Source: CAWBOY01 sp963790585 (GTDB lineage Bacteria; Planctomycetota; Planctomycetia; Gemmatales; Gemmataceae). From it: a DNA stretch of 64,000 nucleotides. The notes under the pieces are model-generated. The model had not been told where the DNA came from. It was given only the letters and a program-made list of their open reading frames with translations, and searched no databases. The stretch spans positions 141,479-205,478 of the forward strand of contig CAWBOY010000009.1 of NCBI GenBank assembly GCA_963790585.1, read 5' to 3'. Positions within the stretch are counted from its first letter, which is position 1; each line of letters opens with the position of its first letter. The position numbers and the translations under genes are program-made. This document shows positions 28,810 to 37,384 of this stretch, piece after piece.

Positions 28810-29757
28810 TTATTTGGTCGGATCGATGCCAAGAGCGCGAAGCTGGGCTTCGAGCTCTTCGCGGAGTTGTCGTTCGGCATCGGCGCGTCGGCGTTCTTGC
28901 TCAGCATTTTCTTGTTGCTGCTCCGCGCGTAGACGTTCTTGTTCGGCATTCTGACGATGGTGCTCCGCGCGTAGACGTTCTTGTTCGGCATTCTGACGAT
29001 GGTGCTCGGCATTTCGCCTCTCTTGCTCGGCATTTCGCTGCTCCTGGTCACCGCGTAAACGCTCTCGTACGGCGGTTTCTGCACCAGTCTCTATAACGAT
29101 GCCGCTTTCATCGCACCAACGAAGCCAAGTTTCGTTGAGTTCCTCATATTTGCCCCGCCACAGGGTTAGGCTAAGTTTCACTTTCGAATAGAAGTGAGTC
29201 GGTAGCCGGTGATAAGCACCATTGATCAATTCAAATGACCGCAGGCAACCTCCTTTCAAATAGTTATCGGGATCGAAAATCACATAATACGGTATTCCAA
29301 TTTGAGCATACCGCTTTAGCTTACGATCATCCTCACCCCCGCGAAGATCCGAGACGATTTCAATGACCACGTCCGGGGGTTTGCCCATCACCCAGATAAA
29401 ATAGGATAGGTTCTGTCGCTCGTCAAAATCGCCATAGCGCACGCCTATACTCAGCATGGCGTCGGGCACTATAGCAGGCTCATTCTTGACGGCAAAGAGC
29501 CCGACATCCGAGACAGCTATGAATGGCTGTCCACCCGGCGCATGCCAATTTGAATTCAAAGGCTCGGTTAGCAATCTGTATTGTTTCTCGACGAAAAAAT
29601 TATCCACGGGAGCGTCATCATCGATAATGATGTCCTCGTAATTAATGGAGTCCTCGGAAGGCAACGCGAGGAGAGGCCCAGATGAACAATCGTGAGCTGG
29701 TTCCTCAAGTGGATTGATCTTCCCAAGCCCACTGTCGTTTTGAATTACTGGGTCCAT
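28810..29757 (-). CDS. Uma2 family protein with Glu/Gln-rich coiled-coil tail
   Basis: A 315-residue protein. The first two thirds are a Uma2/DUF820 domain: DNFFVEKQYRLLTEPLNS, PAIVPDAMLSIGVR, YFIWVMGKPPDVVIEIVSDLRGGE (acidic active-site pattern), KRYAQIGIPYYVIFDP. The last 100 residues are short repeats such as NAEQERLRAEHHRQ, seen as near-perfect 42-base direct repeats around 28920-29030, predicted to form one long helix. This domain-plus-tail design is common among planctomycete and cyanobacterial Uma2 proteins. A strong ribosome site (AAGGAGG) precedes the ATG. It lies between leuC and leuD, 41 and 36 bases away, so it is probably in the same transcript. Confidence 0.9.
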   Translation of the reverse strand: MDPVIQNDSGLGKINPLEEPAHDCSSGPLLALPSEDSINYEDIIIDDDAPVDNFFVEKQYRLLTEPLNSNWHAPGGQPFIAVSDVGLFAVKNEPAIVPDAMLSIGVRYGDFDERQNLSYFIWVMGKPPDVVIEIVSDLRGGEDDRKLKRYAQIGIPYYVIFDPDNYLKGGCLRSFELINGAYHRLPTHFYSKVKLSLTLWRGKYEELNETWLRWCDESGIVIETGAETAVRERLRGDQEQRNAEQERRNAEHHRQNAEQERLRAEHHRQNAEQERLRAEQQQENAEQERRRADAERQLREELEAQLRALGIDPTK

Positions 29758-29797
29758 CGATCAACCTCCTTCCTTTTCGAAATTCGTCGCTTGCCTC

Positions 29798-31105
29798 TCA
29801 CCCAAAATAAACCCGCGGATCGCTAATGACCCCCGTCAACGCACTCGCAGCCACTGTCAGCGGACTGGCCAGGTAGACGCGTGCCTCTTTGTGGCCCATC
29901 CGTCCGGGGTAATTGCGGTTCGTCGTGCTGATGCAGCTCATTGCCTGATTCAGTCGGCCAAAGGTGTCGCTTGGGCCGCCCAGACAAGCGGCACACGAAG
30001 GCTCACCGATTTTCGCACCGGCGGCCAGGAAGACCTGTTCGAGCGTCTTGCCATTGAGCATTTCCGTCTTGAGGATGCGGGCGATCTCGCTGGTCGCCGG
30101 GACGACGAAGGTGTCGATCTTGACCTCTTTGCCTTCGAGGACGCCGGCTGCGGCGCGGAAGTCCGTCATCTTGCCGCCCGTACAAGATCCGATATAGGCG
30201 CGATCCAGCTTCGTGCCCGAGACTTCATCGACATACGCCCTATTGTCGGGGCTATGCGGCTGGGCCACGACCGGGCGGAGCTTGCTGACGTCGTAAACCC
30301 TTTCGCTGATGAATTGGGCCCCTGGGTCGCTCTTGACGACTGTATAAGCCTTTTTGCTGCGATTGCGGGCGTTGACATAGTCGAGCGTGACCTGATCGGG
30401 GGCGATGACGCCGTTTTTGCCGCCGGCTTCGATGACCATGTTGCACAGCGTCATGCGCTCTTCGATGTTCAGGTTGTAAACGCCGTCGCCATCGAATTCC
30501 ATCGCTCGATAAGTCGCGCCGTCGCAGCCGATGTCGCCAATGACCGCGAGGATGAGATCCTTGGCCATCAGGTAGGGCGGCATCTTGCCGGTGAAGACGA
30601 AGCGCATCGTCGGCGGCGCCTTAAGCCAGAGCTTGCCCGTGCCCATGACGAAGCCGGCGTCGGTGTTGCCGATGCCCGTGGCAAACTCGCCGAAAGCCCC
30701 GGCAGTACACGTATGACTATCCGTGCCTAAAAGGATCTCGCCGGGGCGCGTATGTCCCTCTTCCGGCAGCGCGATATGGCAGACGCCCTTGTAGCGATCG
30801 CTGCCGACATCATAATAATGCGGCAAATTCTGCTCGGCGGCGAACTGGCGCAGCACATCGACGTTGCGATTCGCCATCTTATCTTCGGTGAAGATGTAAT
30901 GATCCGGGATGATGACCACCTTGTCGCGGTCCCAGACCTTCGCATTTTTGCCGAAATGCTGTTTGAAGACGCCGATCGTCCCTGGCCCGCAGACGTCGTG
31001 GGTCATGAGAATATCGATATCAACCCAGATATTGTCATCCGGCCGGACAACGTCGCGCCCCGCGTGCCGGGCCAGGATTTTCTCGGTCAGAGTCATCGGT
31101 GACAT
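29798..31105 (-). CDS. leuC: 3-isopropylmalate dehydratase large subunit
   Basis: A 435-residue aconitase-superfamily subunit carrying the [4Fe-4S] cluster. Its cysteines are visible in GSCTGG (about residue 308) and PSCAACLGG (about 370 and 373). Other landmarks are THDVCGPGTIGVFK, LLGTDSHTCTAGAFGEFATGIGNTD and STTNRNYPGRMGH. Length and motifs fit the LeuC2 (archaeal/thermophile-like, about 420-residue) group, which pairs with small LeuD subunits like the one downstream; homoaconitase is a close alternative. The start at 31105 (MSPMTLTEK) or 31096 cannot be decided by sequence alone. Confidence 0.92.
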   Translation of the reverse strand: MSPMTLTEKILARHAGRDVVRPDDNIWVDIDILMTHDVCGPGTIGVFKQHFGKNAKVWDRDKVVIIPDHYIFTEDKMANRNVDVLRQFAAEQNLPHYYDVGSDRYKGVCHIALPEEGHTRPGEILLGTDSHTCTAGAFGEFATGIGNTDAGFVMGTGKLWLKAPPTMRFVFTGKMPPYLMAKDLILAVIGDIGCDGATYRAMEFDGDGVYNLNIEERMTLCNMVIEAGGKNGVIAPDQVTLDYVNARNRSKKAYTVVKSDPGAQFISERVYDVSKLRPVVAQPHSPDNRAYVDEVSGTKLDRAYIGSCTGGKMTDFRAAAGVLEGKEVKIDTFVVPATSEIARILKTEMLNGKTLEQVFLAAGAKIGEPSCAACLGGPSDTFGRLNQAMSCISTTNRNYPGRMGHKEARVYLASPLTVAASALTGVISDPRVYFG

Positions 31106-31203
31106 AAGAATTTATTCCCGAGGAGGCGAAAGAGTTTCGATTGTCAGTCTACAGCGTCCGGCTAGAAAATACAGCGTGGCTCGGAGGGAAGGGCGCACCT
31201 CTC

Positions 31204-31283
31204 GCTTTGGTGAGCCAAAAGCGTCCGCAACCGAAGTCTTCCGCGAGCATCTTCAGCCTCGGACGCTCCCGGCTCACTAAAAC
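31204..31283. repeat. Degenerate member of the GAGCCGGGAGCG repeat family
   Basis: Arms 31204-31227 and 31260-31283 pair imperfectly around GTGAGCC...GCGTCCG. It lies in the divergent gap between leuC and the histidine kinase gene. No other signal is clear in the gap. Confidence 0.55.
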
Positions 31284-31351
31284 AAGCAGCTTGCGTAGCC
31301 GGTTCGCCAGATACCGCTCGGTCGGACGCCATGCCTATACGGGAGCCAAGG

Positions 31352-32486
31352 ATGATTGTTCAAAATCTCGATAAACTAGCGGCACTTATCGAGCGGCAGG
31401 GTAGCTCTTTACTCGCAACGTGGCGAGAACAATTAAAGCAGCTTCCCTCGGCGAAGCATCTCGATACGCCGACTCTCAACGATCATATTCCCGCTTTTCT
31501 TGCGGAACTCGTTGCCGCATTGCGCGAAAGATCCGACAAAACCATCCCCGAGGAGGTTGTAGTAGGCAGCCCGCCGGGGCACGGCATGCAGCGGCACTTG
31601 GACGGCTTTGACATCGTGGAAGTTGTCGCGGAGTATAACATCCTTCGTGGCTGCATCCACGATCTTGCCGAGAGCCATGGGCTCAGTCTAGAGGGCAAGG
31701 CCTTTCATATCTTGAACCGCGTCCTCGATAGGGCGATCGGTTTGGCGGTCGAGACATTTGCTACTGAGCAAGCCCTGGAAGTTCAGCGGCGCCGCCAGGA
31801 ATACCTCGCCTTCGTGGCGCACGATCTCCGCACTCCGTTAAATGCTATTTCCCTATCGGCGCAAATCTTGGAACTCACGGCCTCGAAAGGTGATGCTGGA
31901 GTAGAATCGTCCCAAATACTGAAAACCCTGAAACGCAACGTCAAGCATCTCGAAGCATTGGTTGACAAGGTGCTCAAAGAGAATGCGAATATGGAAACCG
32001 AAACCGGCATCAAATTAGAGTGCCGTCAGATCGACTTATGGCCACTCGTGGAGGCCTTGATTCATGACCTGGATCCCGTGTCTGGAACAGCGAGCACGAA
32101 GCTTATCAACCGAATTCCTTTGGAACTGAATGCCTATGCTGACGCCAGTTTGCTTAGGCGCAGTTTTTCAGAACCTGGTAGCGAATGCAATCAAGTACAC
32201 ACAACGAGGCGAGATCATAATTGGAGCGCGCGAAATCGAAGCAGCGGAGGGCACCGAGTGCTGGGTCAGCGACAATGGTGCCGGCGTCCCCAAGGACCGT
32301 CTTGCTTTGATTTTTGACAAGCTAGAAACGGATCCTCACATGGAGGGTGGACTTGGCCTCGGTCTCGCCATCGTACAGACGTTTGTCGAGGCACATGGCG
32401 GCAAGGTGACTGTGGAAAGTAGAGAAGGCGTTGGCTCCACATTTCGGTTCACTCTTCCCGGCCGGGCCAAGGTCAGCGAGACGTAG
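31352..32486 (+). CDS. Sensor histidine kinase with RsbRD-like N-terminal domain (frame break near 32160)
   Basis: Two frames join into a soluble kinase of about 378 residues. The first ~120 residues resemble the RsbRD N-terminal domain (LIERQGSSLLATWREQL, then PAFLAELVAALRE and EYNILRGCIHDLAE). The dimerisation/phosphoacceptor helix is FVAHDLRTPLNAISLSAQILE, with His near residue 157. After the break come the ATPase boxes: NLVANAIKYT (N), DNGAGVPKD (G1), GGLGLGLAIV (G2) and GSTFRFTLPG. The break is at GGCGCAGTTTTTCAG, where one extra base restores continuity, so I treat it as an indel. The start at 31352 follows GGAG by 6 bases. No response regulator is adjacent, so it is an orphan kinase. 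Confidence 0.85.
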
Positions 32487-32583
32487 TCGGAACTATCCCG
32501 GAATAATCGACCTACAAGCCTGCAACGAAAAATTGTTTGGCGAGATTGGGTAGTTCAGTGACATTCCAGAGGGACGCGCCAAC

Positions 32584-33207
32584 ATGCGGAAGTTCTCGCG
32601 CCACATGCCGCCACTGGAGGATCCGCCAGATACTTTAGTGCCATGGTTCTTTCTAGCGGTATTCGTCGCCGTTCTGCTGACTGTGTTAGTCGCCTTGCCG
32701 ATTCCTATAGGCCTTTTCCTATCTGCAATAGTGTTAATGCAAATCGTTGGCACAATTACTCACGATCGTTATCTTCGTCGTCTCGCCGAGGAACGAAAGG
32801 GCGAGGATATCGGCACCTTTGCACGAGCTTTCAACCGCCATTCGGAACCGTTTGATCCATGGGTTGTACGCGCGACCTGGGATATATTGCAGCCATATGT
32901 GACATTTCGAGGCGCAAGCGTACCCTTGCGTCCAAGGGATTCGCTCGGTGACGATCTGAAAATAGATCCGGAAGACCTATTGGATTTGATGAAGGGCGTT
33001 GCCAAAAGATCTGGACACACTTTGGATGGAGCTGAGGAGAATCCATACCCTTGGCCAATTGAAACCGTAAACGATTTCGTCCGATTCATCACGATTCAAC
33101 CATTCATTGATGGAAGCGTTGTGACATCTTCAATTAGGACGCAACCGGCAGACCGTTCCGCGAAGGGGCAATCGCTCCGGATTCCGAGAATTTCAAAATG
33201 GACCTAA
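32584..33207 (+). CDS. Two-helix membrane protein with ACP-like soluble domain
   Basis: A 207-residue protein with two membrane helices (TLVPWFFLAVFVAVLLTVLVALPIPIGL and LFLSAIVLMQIVGTI), then a soluble part. Residues 85-175 (WDILQPYV...PLRPRDSLGDDLKIDPEDLLDLMKGVAKRSG...VNDFVRFITIQP) have the helix spacing of acyl-carrier-protein-like folds, but the DSL serine that carries phosphopantetheine is absent, since the loop reads DSLGDDL with a different register. Family unknown; this architecture recurs as hypothetical proteins. The ACP similarity is inference. Confidence 0.6.
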   Translation: MRKFSRHMPPLEDPPDTLVPWFFLAVFVAVLLTVLVALPIPIGLFLSAIVLMQIVGTITHDRYLRRLAEERKGEDIGTFARAFNRHSEPFDPWVVRATWDILQPYVTFRGASVPLRPRDSLGDDLKIDPEDLLDLMKGVAKRSGHTLDGAEENPYPWPIETVNDFVRFITIQPFIDGSVVTSSIRTQPADRSAKGQSLRIPRISKWT

Positions 33208-33290
33208 AGTTGACCGCCGATACTCGCTCCCATTGCGGCTACGATAATGGCGCAACCTATAATTGTCGCAATCGCACTACGAATCGTCAT
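33204..33290 (-). CDS. Possible 28-residue membrane peptide
   Basis: A very short frame directly downstream of the methyltransferase gene: M T I R S followed by a hydrophobic run (AIATIIGCAIIVAAMGASIGG). It could be a small membrane protein or chance. Its last bases overlap the stop of the convergent membrane protein gene. Low support: no homology recognised and no clear ribosome site. Confidence 0.3.
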   Translation of the reverse strand: MTIRSAIATIIGCAIIVAAMGASIGGQL

Positions 33291-33300
33291 GGCCTAACCC

Positions 33301-34497
33301 TCACGCATCCGTCACCCGGCAGAATACGGCTTTCAAATACCTTCCCTCCGGCACATGCAACAAGAACGGATGATCCGCTCCGGCTCCCGCTACACGCAAC
33401 ACTTGCAACGTCCGGCCCGCTTGCCAGGCCGCTCGCCGTATCGCATCAAGGAAGTCGTGTTCGCTTACCAGCCCAGTACACGAACAAGTCAAAAAGATAC
33501 CGCCGGGCGCGACGGCGTGTAGCGCCAGGCGGTTCATGTCGAGGTAGCGCTTCAGGGCATAATCGACCTCTTCGCGGTCGCGTGTCTGTTTGGCGGGGTC
33601 GAGGACGACGACGTCGAAGCGCTGGCCGGTGCCGATGGTGTCGCGGAGCCAGGGGAATAGGTCAGATTGCACCAGCTTGAGGCGCACCTGATTCATGCCG
33701 GCGTTGGTCCGGGCCAGAGCCAGAGCTGTTTCGTCGAGATCGACGCCGGTCACTTCGTCGGCGTTGCCAAGAGCCTTGGCGTAGACGGCGAAGCCGCCGC
33801 TGTTACAGCAGAGATCGAGCACGCGCTTGCCGGAGCAAAAGCCGGCGAGGAACTTGCGGTTGTCGCGTTGATCGAGAAAGAAGCCGGTCTTATGTTTGCT
33901 GCCTGGTGCGACGCGGAAGCGCAGGCCATACTCGGTAATGACCTCGGGCGGCGGCGGCTCGGGCTCGCGGCAGTCGAACGATTCCTGTTTCTGGACGTGC
34001 TCTTCCGCGAACCAGTAAAACTTGCTTCCAGGGTAGTAGGTGTCGAGGGCTTTGCGAATTAACTCGCGGTGACGAAACATGCCGGCGGAGAAAAACTCCA
34101 TGACCAACACTGGCCCAAAGCGATCGACGACGAGCCCGCTCAGCCCATCGCCTTCGGAGTGGACCAGGCGATAAGCGTCCGCGACTGCATCCAGACCAAG
34201 TCCGTTGCGGCGCATCTCGATGGCCTGGCCCAGGCGCCGCACAAAGAACGCCTCATCGATTGTTTCGTCGGCGTTGGTCGTGAGCACGCGCAGCGAGATG
34301 CGCGAATGGCCGTTATAATAACCACGGCCGACCCATTTGCCGTCGCGGTCGATAATGTCGACGACGCTACCGCTCGGCAGCCGATCGATCGGCTTCTCGA
34401 TCATCTTCTGAAAGATCCACGGATGGGATGAGCGCCGCTCGATCTTGAGCCGCACCTGCGGCAACGCGGTGACTGAAGCAGAAACGGGTTCGGTCAT
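33301..34497 (-). CDS. RlmI-like class I SAM-dependent 23S rRNA methyltransferase
   Basis: About 398 residues. N-terminal PUA-like domain (VRLKIERRSSHPWIFQKMI, GKWVGRGYYNGHSRISLRVL), then EEHVQKQESFDCR and the RlmI/YccW signature GLRFRVAPGSKHKTGFFLDQRDNRK. The Rossmann methyltransferase fold follows: RVLDLCCNSGGFAVYA (SAM motif I), EVTGVDLDETAL, FDVVVLDPAK and PGGIFLTCSCTG. The family methylates C5 of a cytosine in 23S rRNA (C1962 in E. coli). The ATG at 34497 (MTEPVSAS) is preferred; the 16 residues before it have no homology and begin without a good site. Divergent from the secreted-protein gene. Confidence 0.88.
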   Translation of the reverse strand: MTEPVSASVTALPQVRLKIERRSSHPWIFQKMIEKPIDRLPSGSVVDIIDRDGKWVGRGYYNGHSRISLRVLTTNADETIDEAFFVRRLGQAIEMRRNGLGLDAVADAYRLVHSEGDGLSGLVVDRFGPVLVMEFFSAGMFRHRELIRKALDTYYPGSKFYWFAEEHVQKQESFDCREPEPPPPEVITEYGLRFRVAPGSKHKTGFFLDQRDNRKFLAGFCSGKRVLDLCCNSGGFAVYAKALGNADEVTGVDLDETALALARTNAGMNQVRLKLVQSDLFPWLRDTIGTGQRFDVVVLDPAKQTRDREEVDYALKRYLDMNRLALHAVAPGGIFLTCSCTGLVSEHDFLDAIRRAAWQAGRTLQVLRVAGAGADHPFLLHVPEGRYLKAVFCRVTDA

Positions 34498-34579
34498 GGA
34501 AGGAATCCTCTTTCTCCTGAAATTATAGGACATTCGCCTCCACATCGCTCGCTTGATTTAGATCTATAGAGGATCTCTC

Positions 34580-35410
34580 ATGAGGTATTTTCTCTTTGCT
34601 TTATTGTCGCTGGCTGTAGCTAGCTCCTTTACCGAGGCTCAACAGTTGCTCATGCGACCCCCTGCCATTAGCACGCGCGTGGCCATGGCCGATCTCGTTG
34701 TCATCGGCAAAGTGACCGGCTTCGCCGACAAGCTTGAGGCGGTCGAGCTTTATCCCGGCGCCAAGGCCAAGGCCGAATACAAAGTCGCCACCGTGCGCGT
34801 CGACGACCTGATTCAAGGGGATAAGGGGCTCAAGGAGATCCGCGTCGGCTCCGTCATGGCCGTGGTCCCGACACGACCCGGCGGCACGCGGGGGCGCTTC
34901 AACTTGACGATCGGTCGGGAAGCCCTCTTGTTTCTCGTGAAGCATCCGACGGCTGATTTCTATGTCGGGCAAGCCTATTACGACGCGATCGCCAAAACGG
35001 CCACGCCTGAGTTTGACAAGGAAATGGCCGAGGCGCGGCGCTGCGTCAAGCTGTTGGCCGATCCCAAGACGAGCTTGGCTTCCAAGGATGCCGACGAACG
35101 GCTGTTGACGGCATCGATGTTGGTCAGCCGTTACCGCCCGCTGCGCTCGTCGGCCACGCCGCCGAAAGAAGAGGCGATCGACGCCGACATCAGCAAGCGG
35201 ATCATGACGATCCTGGCCGATGCCAGCTGGGATAACAAACCGACGCCGGATGGCGGCGTGATAACGCCGCGACTGATCTTCGCTCAGCTCGGTATGACGC
35301 CCGCCGACGGCTGGACGCCGCCGATGGATATCTCGAAGTTCGAGGAAGAAGCTAAGAAATGGATCCTCGCTAATGTGGACAAGTTCCGGATTAAACGCTT
35401 CGTGTATTAG
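34580..35410 (+). CDS. Secreted protein of unknown function
   Basis: A 276-residue protein with a clear signal peptide (FLFALLSLAVASSFTEAQ). The mature N-terminal half (MADLVVIGKVTGF...YKVATVRVDDLIQGDKGLKEIRVG...GREALLFLVKHP) resembles small beta-barrel domains that recur in planctomycete secreted proteins. The C-terminal half is helical and charged. No enzyme motif or cysteine pair seen. AGGATCTCTC precedes the ATG. Confidence 0.75.
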   Translation: MRYFLFALLSLAVASSFTEAQQLLMRPPAISTRVAMADLVVIGKVTGFADKLEAVELYPGAKAKAEYKVATVRVDDLIQGDKGLKEIRVGSVMAVVPTRPGGTRGRFNLTIGREALLFLVKHPTADFYVGQAYYDAIAKTATPEFDKEMAEARRCVKLLADPKTSLASKDADERLLTASMLVSRYRPLRSSATPPKEEAIDADISKRIMTILADASWDNKPTPDGGVITPRLIFAQLGMTPADGWTPPMDISKFEEEAKKWILANVDKFRIKRFVY

Positions 35411-35529
35411 GCGAGCCGGCGGCGTCCGCTGAGCAGAAGTGGCCTGACGTCTTGATTCGCGTTCGGCGCATGATAGCTTTAGAGGAAGTGCCAACGAACT
35501 GACATTCACTCGATAGGACGAGGCGTGAG

Positions 35530-35898
35530 ATGGCCGAACCCACACAGTACATCCGCATTGAGCGGCACGGCGACATCGCGGTAATTATCCCGTCGTCCGA
35601 GGTCGAAAAGCTCCCAGAAAATCTTATGGAGCAAGCCGCGCGGCTGGTCCTGGCCCCGTTGCAAGACAGCCCCCCCAACGGCTTGATCTTCGACCTGAGC
35701 CAGGTCGACTATGTCGGCTCCGTCTTCCTCTCGTTTCTCTTGCGCTGTCACAAGCGCGTCAAAGAGCATGGCAGCGAGGTCGTCGTCGCCGGCGCTTCCA
35801 AGCGAGCGCGCGAATTATTGCACATGACCGCTCTCGATACTCTCTGGGCAATGTATGAAACCCGCGCCGAAGCGATCGAGGCGCTCTCGGGTGATTGA
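35530..35898 (+). CDS. STAS-domain anti-sigma-factor antagonist-like protein
   Basis: A 122-residue single-domain STAS protein (SpoIIAA/RsbV type). Landmarks: DIAVIIPSSEV, PNGLIFDLSQVDYVGSVFLSFLLRCHKRVKEHGSEVVVAGASKRARELL, ALDTLWAMY. The loop DYVGSVFLS carries the serine that is phosphorylated in this family. Such proteins switch partners with anti-sigma kinases; none is adjacent, but an RsbRD-type kinase lies about 3 kb upstream. GAGG precedes the ATG. Confidence 0.85.
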   Translation: MAEPTQYIRIERHGDIAVIIPSSEVEKLPENLMEQAARLVLAPLQDSPPNGLIFDLSQVDYVGSVFLSFLLRCHKRVKEHGSEVVVAGASKRARELLHMTALDTLWAMYETRAEAIEALSGD

Positions 35899-35917
35899 TG
35901 CGACCGCGGCGCTATAA

Positions 35918-35971
35918 TGTAGATGCGGCATCTTGCGGCGTTTCTGTAGACGCGGCATCTTGCCGCGTTTC
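35918..35971. repeat. Tandem 27-base repeat with GCGGCATCTTGC core
   Basis: Two adjacent 27-base units (35918-35944, 35945-35971) that differ at two positions; each contains the near-palindrome CGCGGCATCTTGCCGCG. A related copy lies at 62396-62420. The repeat lies in the short gap before the LOG-family gene. Confidence 0.8.
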
Positions 35972-36028
35972 TCTTCTACAAGAGAAGCGGCGCGACTCCG
36001 CTTTTGCATAATATCGTCCGGTGACCCC

Positions 36029-37057
36029 ATGACTCCCCTTCCAGCAGACGACACCTCGTTCCAACAGATCAACGAAGCTCAGCCCGAGGATCGACAGCCG
36101 ATCAGCATCGAGGCTCTCGGCAAGCAGATGCACGAGACGATCGACAAGCTCCTCCGCGACGAGGTCTCGCGCGGAGACATCAAATTGCTCAACACCGCTC
36201 TGAAGGAACTTCGCTATAGCCTGAAGCTATTCGCCGGACTGCGCGGTCATCGCAAGGTGACGGTCTTCGGCTCGGCCCGGCTGCCTCCGTCGGACACGGC
36301 CTATCAGATGGCCATCGAGTTTGGCCGGCGCATGGCCGCGCTCGATTACCAGGTCATCACCGGCGCGGCCAGCGGCATCATGGAAGCAGGCCACATCGGC
36401 GCCGGCCGGGAAAACAGCATCGGGATCAACATCTTGCTGCCCTTCGAGCAGGGGGCCAACAAGATCATCTCGGGCGACAAAAAACTGATGAACATGAAAT
36501 ACTTCTTCACGCGCAAGCTGCTGTTCGTGAAGGAGTCGGACGGCATCGCCCTCTTCCCCGGCGGTTTCGGCACTCAGGACGAGTGTTTCGAGGTCCTCAC
36601 CCTGATGCAGACCGGCAAGTGCCATATCTTTCCGATCGTCATGGTCGACGCCCCCGGCAACGATTATTGGACGCGCTGGCAAGTCTATATCGAAGAGATG
36701 TTCCTCAAGCGCGGGCTGATCTCGCCTGAGGACATGGCCCTTTTCAAAGTCACTGACTCGGTCGATCAAGCGGTGGACGAAATCACCACGTTCTATCGCG
36801 TCTATCACAGCATGCGCTATGTCAGCGGCGATCTCGTGATGCGGCTGCAACATCGGCTCTCGGACGAACTCATGGCCAAGATCCGCCAGGATTTCGCCAA
36901 GATCGTCGTTCTCGGGACCTTCGAGCAAACGGCGGCCTTGCCGGAAGAGGCCAGCGAACCAGCACTAGCAAGTATGCCGCGTTTGCGTTTCCGCTTCGAC
37001 CGCCGCAGCCTCGGCCGCCTCCGCATGTTGATTGATGTAATTAACAAAGAGGGGTAA
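36029..37057 (+). CDS. LOG family protein (lysine-decarboxylase-like nucleotide-binding fold)
   Basis: About 342 residues. The central Rossmann domain shows KVTVFGSARLPPSD, YQVITGAASGIMEAGHIGAG and the family signature ALFPGGFGTQDECFEVLT (PGGxGTxxE). Canonical LOG enzymes release cytokinin bases or nucleobases from nucleoside monophosphates; in bacteria the long forms are usually called TIGR00730/LOG-like and may act as nucleotide pyrophosphorylases. This protein is longer than plant-type LOG, with an 80-residue helical N-terminus (MHETIDKLLRDEVSRGDIKLLNTALKEL) and a C-terminal extension, as in the planctomycete group. The start at 36029 is chosen over 35933 because the earlier frame runs through the tandem repeat. 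Confidence 0.85.
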   Translation: MTPLPADDTSFQQINEAQPEDRQPISIEALGKQMHETIDKLLRDEVSRGDIKLLNTALKELRYSLKLFAGLRGHRKVTVFGSARLPPSDTAYQMAIEFGRRMAALDYQVITGAASGIMEAGHIGAGRENSIGINILLPFEQGANKIISGDKKLMNMKYFFTRKLLFVKESDGIALFPGGFGTQDECFEVLTLMQTGKCHIFPIVMVDAPGNDYWTRWQVYIEEMFLKRGLISPEDMALFKVTDSVDQAVDEITTFYRVYHSMRYVSGDLVMRLQHRLSDELMAKIRQDFAKIVVLGTFEQTAALPEEASEPALASMPRLRFRFDRRSLGRLRMLIDVINKEG

Positions 37058-37384
37058 AAAGCGACCAATGAGCCAACCGCGGACCCGGGAAACATGCAAG
37101 CTCAGCTGAATGTAGTCTGGGATAAGCTGTTCGCAATACGACAAGCGAAAGCGCTTATGGAAAATAAAGCAGGCCAGGACAAGCCGCGACAAGTCATCAC
37201 CGCACGGAATACCCGGCCAAGGCCGGCTCGTTAAGACCACATGCTTGCGACGTTAGTATCCACTCTGGTAGACTCTTTCCCATACCAGAGGATGCCGCCA
37301 TGAGATTCGTATCCGCTTTGATCCTACGATACGCTTACATGAGAGTGTCTCCGAAACCATCACACTCGACCGGAGGAATCTGGC
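37058..37384. other. Intergenic region without clear gene
   Basis: A possible 46-codon frame at 37094-37234 has no recognisable features. At 37300 a short block (ATGAGATTCGTATCCGC...) resembles the true start of the next gene at 37385 (ATGCGATTCGTACCCGC...), suggesting a small local duplication. Nothing else seen. Confidence 0.5.

Noticed and set aside
28920..29040. Short regular repeats suggesting a CRISPR-like array
   Set aside because: The repeats are in frame and encode the Glu/Gln coiled-coil tail of the Uma2 protein; there are no unique spacers.
29891..30730. A 279-codon plus-strand frame
   Set aside because: Antisense to leuC; composition is typical of a codon-position shadow and it has no recognisable motif.
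37094..37234. A 46-codon plus-strand frame after the LOG-family gene
   Set aside because: Weak ribosome site, no hydrophobic or domain feature, and no family recognised; too short to support.
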